64,000 nt of DNA from Eurosta solidaginis (lineage: Eukaryota; Arthropoda; Insecta; Diptera; Tephritidae), in NCBI RefSeq assembly GCF_040869045.1, contig NC_090319.1, positions 362,469,739 to 362,533,738 of the forward strand, read 5' to 3'. Position numbers and translations under genes: made by a program. The notes beneath the pieces were generated by a model, which was not told where the DNA came from, searched no databases, and worked only from the letters and a program-made list of their open reading frames with translations. Of the stretch, positions 56,971 through 64,000 are shown piece by piece (positions within the stretch are counted from its first letter, which is position 1; each line of letters begins with the position of its first letter).

Positions 56971-58329
56971 AGGAGTGATTTTATGTGAAAAATTCGTTGC
57001 ATTTTGATGAGCCATTCCATAATTATAGAGCGGCAATTTTATTCCTTCCTTAAAAAACAAAATTTCGGATTTAGTGATTCCTTTCGAGCTAAAAAACGTA
57101 AAGTCCGAAAATAATTTTTTCTGAAGGACTTTCATTATAAAAGTAATAACTGTTTAGATCACTGATAAATGTTCTTTAGAAGGCAACAATTTAAGAATTA
57201 TCAAGTCTACGTATTTTAGAAAATAACAGATAAGTATATTTTAAAAAGAATCAGCAGCTCCTCAGAATATATAAAATGAACTTTAGAGCCTAATTAATTT
57301 TTTTTATTATTATTTGAATAAGTTTATTACTATTAATGTATAATTTTAACAATAAAAATATAAATTTGAAATTTTCGAATGGATATCTGACAGTTCTGCT
57401 ATTACATTTGATCGCATCGTTTGTGTCTAAGGTCCATATCAGAGCTGGTAGAATCAGCTATTACCATAACAAATATTATGCAAATGAAAACACCAATTAA
57501 CAAATATACGTACATTTTATTGGTACTTGATATTCAATTCTTTTTCAGTTACTATCAATTATTTGAAGTTTTCAGAATTTCTGTAAGAAAAAATTTATTC
57601 ATCGATAATCATCGTTATTTTTCAGAATAATTAAATAATAGGCGTTATATGTTGTTTTGAATACTTAATAAGAAGATAGACAAAAATTCCTGCAAAAAGT
57701 GATATGTAAGGATAGAAGTTCTAGCTTCTAAAATTGGTGAAATTACGAAAATCTTCCGAGATCAAGATATAACTCACTCGTACTTCTTCATTATTTTTAG
57801 TAAGTCCTGACGCGTGTCATTCAATAATCCCACTGAATTCATTGCTGGTATGTGAAGAAGAAGCTTCAGAGTAAGCTATTTCAAGAGTAATCGGGAAAAC
57901 GTTGTAAGCGCCAATCACAATTTTTCAGAAAAGCGAAAAGAGAAGAAAATATTGTTTGGTATTTTTTTTTTAACTTATCATAAACTATAATTATGGCGGA
58001 ACTGATATTTGAGCATTGAGAGAGAGCAATAATAACAGTTATCTGCAAGAATTTATAACTTGAAAAAAATGGCGTTTACATTTCAACCATAAAAAACGCA
58101 CTGCGGTTTTTTAACGCACGCACATTAATAACTTGTTTTGCCCTAACCGGAATCAGAATTCTTTGCGATAATATTAAACATGAATGCAAACTTCAAACCC
58201 AAGTTAGATTTTTACGCAGTAAATTCAGTCGTGGTTGCTCTTATACAATTTGTGTGTACATGAGATATTTTTGACAGAAAACTATCGCAGTGCGTTTTTA
58301 TTAGGTTGGCCTATTACAAAGTGTTTTTC
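56971..58329. other. Nothing recognised
   Basis: AT-rich sequence without supported features. Confidence 0.35.
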
Positions 58330-58500
58330 GATTACGCTTGAATTTAGAATGTGGTTGTTGTGATAAAGACACTTCCCGAAGGTTTTGAGGAGTGTTATAG
58401 ATGTTTGCCGGATATATATCTGGTACTTTCCGACAAGAAGCAGCATAAAGGTACAAGCCCAGCCCTCTTGGGAACGATTTGATATTGTCTAGGTTGAAGT
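58330..58500 (+). repeat. Family R-A repeat, partial copy
   Basis: CACTTCCCGAAGGTTTTGAGG, TATATCTGGTACTTTCCGAC and CAGCCCTCTTGGGAACGATT match 39870-39990 in diverged form. Confidence 0.45.
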
Positions 58501-59268
58501 TTAAATGTGTAACCAGATTCAGAATACATACAATGTAAGAATCGAGCTTTTTCTCTAAATTTCCTTTTTTCTTGTTTTTTGGAAAACAGGAACTTCTTAA
58601 ATTCTTAAAAATTTGGTTTTAGTTTCGCCTTGCCAATCTAATTCTGTAAGTTTATGTTGCACCTTAAATACATATGGTTTTCAAAATGTTCAAATGCAAC
58701 CTTGAGGTTCTGAAGACCCGAAGAAATTTCACTTTTGCATCGTTTTGGCGTGAGCGTGTGTGTTTTTAGGGCTGATTACATTCAACGCGGCGTCTACAGA
58801 TCACAACCACAATAAAGAAAAGCTTGTAGATAAGCGTAGCCAAGCATTGGCTTCTTGATTACTTTAAAAGTGGCAGCCACCAATAAAAATTACAGCAAAC
58901 AAATTTGAAAACAATATTCGGCCTTTTATTGTTGTGTTCCCAATTCACATGCAATGCAATGGAAACATTAAGGCAATACGAAAAGAATTCAAAAACTTAT
59001 GCACGCTTTTTATTCTACTTTGTTGAAACTCATGAAAAAATTGTTATCTTCATTTGCTTAATTCTAAAGTCAAATGCGTTTGGGCTTTAAGTGTTATCAG
59101 CTTCCAGTGAAGTTTCGAAGAACTTACTCTTGTTACTGTATTTTAGCCAACAAACATAATATTTGAAAACAAAAATATATATTAAGAAGGGCTTAATTTT
59201 CATATCTGATAGAACTCACTTAATTGCGCTCTGCACCAAATATTGTACTGTGACTTTAGCATAGAATA
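58501..59268. other. Nothing recognised
   Basis: AT-rich, nothing supported. Confidence 0.35.
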
Positions 59269-59895
59269 TTAGGGTGGTTACAAGGTATATGGTGAATTTT
59301 AAATTTTGTTCTAACTTTCGTGGCACCCTCCTAAAATATGCTAATAGATCAGAAAATGATTATTGCAAAGTTTCAGGCCAATCCGATAATATTAAACGGT
59401 GTCTCATTGAGGTCACAGTTAGGAAAAACAGCGATTTTTCAGAAAATATTTTAGTGTTTCGTTAGTAAAAGTGAATTCGTTTATGCCAGGGACTTGACTC
59501 ATATACCATTAAATATTATAATGTCCATAGACGTTTGCATGGAAATTAAAAATTAGAGATATACACTATGGCCTGATCCGATAAATACTAAATACTGCTA
59601 AAAATAACCGTTTTATAAAAATATTATTAAGATCAAAATCAATACAAATAAAATTACCTATCGAATGGTGTACGAGTCAAGTTTCTCGCATAAATAGTTT
59701 CACTTTTACTGACGAAGCACTAAAATTGTTTCTGAAAAATCGCTGTTTTTCCTAACTTTGACCTCAATAAGGCACCTTTTAACATTATCGGATTGGCCTG
59801 AAACTTTGCAATAATCATTTTCTGATCTATTGGCTTATTTTAGGGGGGTGCCCAGCGGAAAATCTAAAATTGATTTCTTGTGGCCACCGTAATCT
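59269..59895. mobile_element. Long inverted-repeat element (about 240-bp arms)
   Basis: Left arm 59269-59510 and right arm 59664-59895 are reverse complements through AGATCAGAAAATGATTATTG, CAAAGTTTCAGGCCAATCCG and GCGATTTTTCAGAAA, with the spacer about 153 bp. The outer ends read GGGTGGTTACAAG and CGGTGGCCACAAG inward. No coding region. Confidence 0.85.
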
Positions 59896-59989
59896 TAATA
59901 TATAAAAAACACGTGTCACAACATTTTTGGGCGGTTTCTGAGGGAGCCGCGATTTTGAGGTACTTGAAATTTTGTTTAAATTCAGGAGA

Positions 59990-60420
59990 GTCTTTAGTTG
60001 TGTAGGGGGTAATTTTCATACCCCTGTGTGACTAGGGTCTCGAGATATAGGCCAAAACGTGGGCCAGTGAATGCCTAGGCAGTGTTTATACTATATGGAT
60101 ATCAAATGAAAGCTGTTGATGAGTGCTTTAGTACAGATTAATATATTATCCAGAGACGGACTGGGACTGGGATTAGGACTAGGAGTGGGACTGAGACTCG
60201 GAGTGGGGCTGGGACTGGAATAATATACATACCACCCTCTGGGACAGGCAATAAGGAATGCAGAAGAATGAGAAGAAATTGGGAGAAGAGAAAAGAGTGA
60301 AGGAGAAAGAGATTGAGAAAGAGATAGAATGAGACGTAGATGGAGATAGATGAAGCGGGCAAGGCGGAGGGAGGAGATAGGCCAAATTTAGGGCAGGACA
60401 ATGTCTGCCGGATCTTCTAG
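59990..60420 (+). mobile_element. Helitron-like element, copy 2 with one 124-bp unit
   Basis: One tandem unit (CCCCTGTGTGACTAGGGTCT, ATGGATATCAAATGAAAGCT), a purine-rich body as in copy 1, hairpin GGCAGG-ACAATG-TCTGCC at 60392-60409, then CTAG at 60417-60420, followed by a T. Copy 1 carries five units at the corresponding place. Confidence 0.55.
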
Positions 60421-62229
60421 TAGAACATAAATTTTTTACATACCAAATTTCTAACAAAGCCGAGGTACCTTTTTATTTCTTTGGCCCATTGAACATTTTT
60501 TACTATATTTAAAAGGATAATACTTCCATACTGGTTGGCGAAATAATAAAGGTAAAAATTATTGACCGCAGTCCATATGGAAATATTACACTGTGTGACA
60601 TTGGAAGCGAAAGTCTATCTGTTTACAACTGATTTAGAAAATGCAAAATGCAGAAGTTGTAAAATTAATCTTATTTTGTGCTTTTAGATATTTGTATATG
60701 TACACAAAAACATATCTACATAAACAACAACAAAACACACATGAACACATACGCAAAATATGTACGTAAGATAAAATATTTACAACAAAAAAACAAAAAT
60801 GTTATGCAGAAAAAAACGAGAAACAATAATGGATACGTTAGCGATTTCTTATTGAGTTGGCTTTAAATATTTAAGACGAAAATATGTATGAAATAATAGA
60901 AAATAAAACAAAAGCATAGCATAAATAAATAAAAAATTAATTGTCAATATAAAAGGAAATTTAGTGCATTTTTATTATAACAATTGAAGTTAATATCAAA
61001 AATTTAACAAACTTATTTTCTTAGCGCCAACTTGAAAGCCGGTAAATAAGTAATTATGAATATAATGGCAAGATGAAACGACCAACAAACGTAATTGCAA
61101 TTTATTTAGCTAAGAGTAGTTCTTATGTTACAGTAATTTGCCATCTTCTACGCGTTTACAGCGAAAAGTCTACCCCTCCTAGACATCAACCGCCTATCTA
61201 TCTGCTATTGTATGCCGCACATTTAGCTATGGCAAATTTTCAATTAAAACTTACAATTGGAATTGCAACATGCCATGCCACACCTTCTTGCTTTAGTCGC
61301 GTAACTTTTTGCTATGCTCTGTGCGAGTGTCAACAAAATATGGTTTTATGTAGACCACGATTTTTTTTTAGTTGTTATTTTTTTTTTTAACACAGCCTTA
61401 GGACCTGAATGTTTACACGCCCATGCCCTCTTTTTCCCTCAAAATTTCTTATGGTACATCCCATGTTGTTTCTACCCCGAAAATAATAGTGCGGCAGTAG
61501 ACCAGCTGCTTGCATTGGCGCACAAATCTTGCAGCGCATAAAGCAAACAATTGCCGGTCGTTCGTTTACTCGTTTGCTCTCAGGAAAAGAACTTGTCTTC
61601 GTTTGTTTTTTTTTTTTTTTTGTGCGGTTTATAGGAAGCAAGTAGGTTGGCATTGTGAGTGCGAAACGTTTGCCGCCCATTCTGTGGCACTTATTTCTAA
61701 TAAATGCTTTTTGAGCAGAACCTGTTAAAAAAAACATCGAGTTGAAGCAAGGATATCACATAGAGTATTGTGCAATACAATGGTAGCAGAACTTACGGAA
61801 CTGATCGAACAATCATTCTATTGTAGCATTAAGCTTGTCCATGAACCCGACCATTTCCATTCACCCAAACTACTCCATAAGAAGCTTCTTGGATATTGTA
61901 GTTTTTTCCTTTATTTGTTACTCACCTCAAACTCATACAAAGGTAGTTACCGACCTTTGGGTTCAGAGCCAACGATGACGAAAAAAAGGGAACTTGGAAT
62001 TCACGCAGTTATTATGTACAAAACAATGTTTCATAGCTTAAAGCAAAGTAAATTATAAATTGTTCCTGAGATATTGAAGCTAGTATCCTAATGGTGTTTA
62101 TTGCCAGAATGTACTGGATTTATAGGCTCTTAGCGGAGACAACAAAGAGGATGCTCCTACTCCACTTCTGTGTAACTAAAGCCAGAACCAGTTAAATTTT
62201 TAAAAACGATAATATTTTCATAAAATACA
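60421..62229. other. Nothing recognised
   Basis: AT-rich with T runs. A GC-richer patch at 61380-61740 has overlapping short ORFs on both strands but no known domain. Confidence 0.35.
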
Positions 62230-62345
62230 ATGAATTCCCCGAACGTTTTTGGGGAGCATGAACGGTGCTGATGGTCCTTTGTCGGATATAAATCTGGTAC
62301 CTTCCGGTAACAAGCACCATAAAGGTTCAAGCCCAACTACAGCGT
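62230..62345 (+). repeat. Family R-A repeat, short copy
   Basis: CCCCGAACGTTTTTGGGGAG, GGTGCTGATGGTCCTTTGTC and TACCTTCCGGTAACAAGCAC match the start of the longest copy. Confidence 0.45.
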
Positions 62346-63655
62346 AGTGCAGGCTGGTCTTGTACCAATTTGAAACCTTCGAATGACCACAAGGTAAAGT
62401 AGCTCATGTACTCGTTTCCAAACACATTTTACCAAATCTAATAATTTCATATAACAAATTTTACTTATTGGCCATTTCGGTTTAACATTTTGACACCTTC
62501 GGGAGGGAGGATATAAATATACTATTAGTATTTCGAGGCCAGTACGGGAACGAAAAAGCTCCGCAGGAAGAACAAGCAATTTAGTTCAAATCTTTATTCT
62601 TATTCCAAAGAAATGCTCGTTGGACTAGTTTTTAACTCCATTTTCAGCTGAAACGATATCAGAATAAAGAGGGCAATGTGCCGCATGCCGTTACTCCTAA
62701 ACCCATCCATGCGCCTATTCGAATTCTAAAAACTCCATGCTCTTAGATCTGTCAACTTTTACACTCAAATTATACAAACAACGTTTACCGATTTTCACTT
62801 ATTTTCTTTTTAATTCGACTGAAAAAAAAAATATAGCGCAAAATATTAAATGGTATCTGCCATTAATATTTTAATTCATGCAAGTACGAAACTGACTTTT
62901 GACCGCTTGAGAAAATATGGGTTGGCTTTGTAAACATTTCGAGAAGAAGAATAATAATAATGTCAATATGACATTGCAACCATACGAAATTTGGCTATGA
63001 CTTTAGTTGGTCTTGTGTCCGTTTGACTTCATGGCCGTTGATCTTATATATCCCTTTGTGTATCGATCCAGATGCGCAGAAACTATGCAGCAGCCGTTGG
63101 GAACAGCAGATACTGGAGGGTACAAAGCGTCTTCTCTGGCTACAGGGTCACCGTTCTTATTCCACAAGCTCTGCTTGGACGCGGTACGATGGGTCCAGAA
63201 AGCGTATTATATTTCAATATATCTTCAAGCTGAAAAAAACATGTTTGAAAAAATTAAAAAGCGCTCTAGATTTTCTCCACAGCTCGAGTATATTCTCAAG
63301 TTTTAATTTTGAAAACCGAGAATAATCACCAATCGGAAAGGTAAGTATATTATTTGAATATAATCAGTATTATGATTAGGAAGTTTGAAGCATTAAGAAA
63401 TTACGTGCTATGTTGTTGTGTTGTGTATATTGATTTACTTTATCTGAAAATATGAGCACTTTCAAGCCAATATTCTCCCTGTACAAGATACTCAGTAGGC
63501 ATGGTAAGCGTGTCTTCTAACTTTTGGCAAAAAGCAGGCTTGGTTCAATGTGAAAACTGGAACAGCGAAATACGCATGGCACGAAGTGATATATAAGTCA
63601 CGCTGCAGTTTTTTTTTTTTAACGGTTTTATTTAGGTTGACTTGACAGGCACTTC
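62346..63655. other. Nothing recognised
   Basis: Overlapping frames at 63007-63325 attracted attention, but no domain or splice-consistent exon could be supported. Confidence 0.35.
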
Positions 63656-64000
63656 TTTTGTGATTGAAATTTAAGTAGCTTCCCGATAAGCTACGATAAG
63701 CCGATAAGCTACGAACTACGGACTTATTCAGTTTATGTGAGGTTCTCATGGACCAACCAGTTCAACCTAACCTAACCCGATAAGCTACAAGCTTGAAACT
63801 TGTAATATAGTTCAGAGCCCGATGACAATGCCATAATAAGAAAAAAATCGCCGCTAGGTGGCGCAAGGATCGAGATATTCACAAAACTCGTATTTTTATT
63901 CCGATTTGGCTCATATTTGGAACACATAATACATGAACAGAAAGCAACATATGACAAGAAATCGCCGCTAGGTGACGCAAGGATCGAGATATTCGCAAAA
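63656..64000 (+). repeat. CTCF-like-site satellite, continuing past window edge
   Basis: AGCTTCCCGATAAGCTAC, ACTTGTAATATAGTTCAGAG, CCCGATGACAATGCCATAAT, then CCGCTAGGTGGCGC at 63851 and CCGCTAGGTGACGC at 63965, 114 bp apart, each followed by AAGGATCGAGATATTC. Same family as 41.3-43.0 kb. An inserted short repeat (63712-63778, GAGGTTCTCATGGACCA) interrupts it. Confidence 0.75.

Noticed and set aside
61387..61737. 116-codon minus-strand frame
   Set aside because: Includes a Lys run from a poly-T tract and no recognisable domain; likely chance ORF.
63007..63325. Overlapping open frames considered as an exon of a further gene
   Set aside because: No conserved motif, no convincing splice sites and two competing frames; coding status not supported.

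Overview
This is an AT-rich, repeat-crowded stretch of an insect nuclear genome. It looks like a tephritid-type fruit fly or a close fly relative, judged from the one host gene, the DINE-1/Helentron-type repeats and the fly-like LINEs. I cannot name the species from sequence alone.

Host gene. The only host protein-coding gene I can support is the 3' part of a GDNF-family receptor-like gene (Gfrl) on the + strand. Eight exons can be joined with consistent GT-AG sites and phases: 20608-20813, 20962-21191, 25559-26081, 31309-31373, 31528-31750, 31977-32104, 32250-32360 and 35848-36135. They add up to 590 codons plus a stop. The product has two cysteine-rich GDNF/GAS1-type modules separated by a long low-complexity linker (Thr-rich, then Gly/Asn-rich), then a conserved C-terminal region and one hydrophobic segment close to the C-terminus. 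The first exons lie upstream, probably before base 1 or hidden in 1-20600, where I find no convincing exon.

Layout. 1-14.4 kb: Helentron/DINE-like copies, a tRNA-derived SINE, a decayed Tc1/mariner-superfamily transposase and several LINE fragments, two of them from RNase H-bearing LINEs. 14.4-20.2 kb: a ZMYM1-like hAT transposon remnant (minus strand) interrupted by a SINE that carries a DINE in its tail, and separately by a foldback element. 20.6-36.1 kb: the Gfrl exons, with introns holding a Helentron helicase fragment, two hairpin MITEs, DINE copies, a CR1/Jockey-like LINE and a hAT MITE with a perfect 8-bp target duplication. 37-39 kb: a DINE copy and a LINE. 41.3-43.0 kb: a tandem array of about 155-bp units, most of which carry a 14-bp sequence close to the CTCF motif; the same satellite reappears at the right edge. 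43.8-45 kb: a SINE beside an internally deleted mariner. 47-64 kb: a Helitron, long inverted-repeat elements, LINE remnants, a 124-bp tandem array inside a Helitron-like element, and long stretches with nothing recognisable.

No rRNA, functional tRNA, CRISPR or prokaryotic feature was seen. The most interesting signals are the CTCF-motif satellite, a related 124-130-bp tandem unit shared by two different Helitron-type families, the nested hAT/SINE/DINE/foldback structure, and the phase-compatible linker exons of Gfrl.
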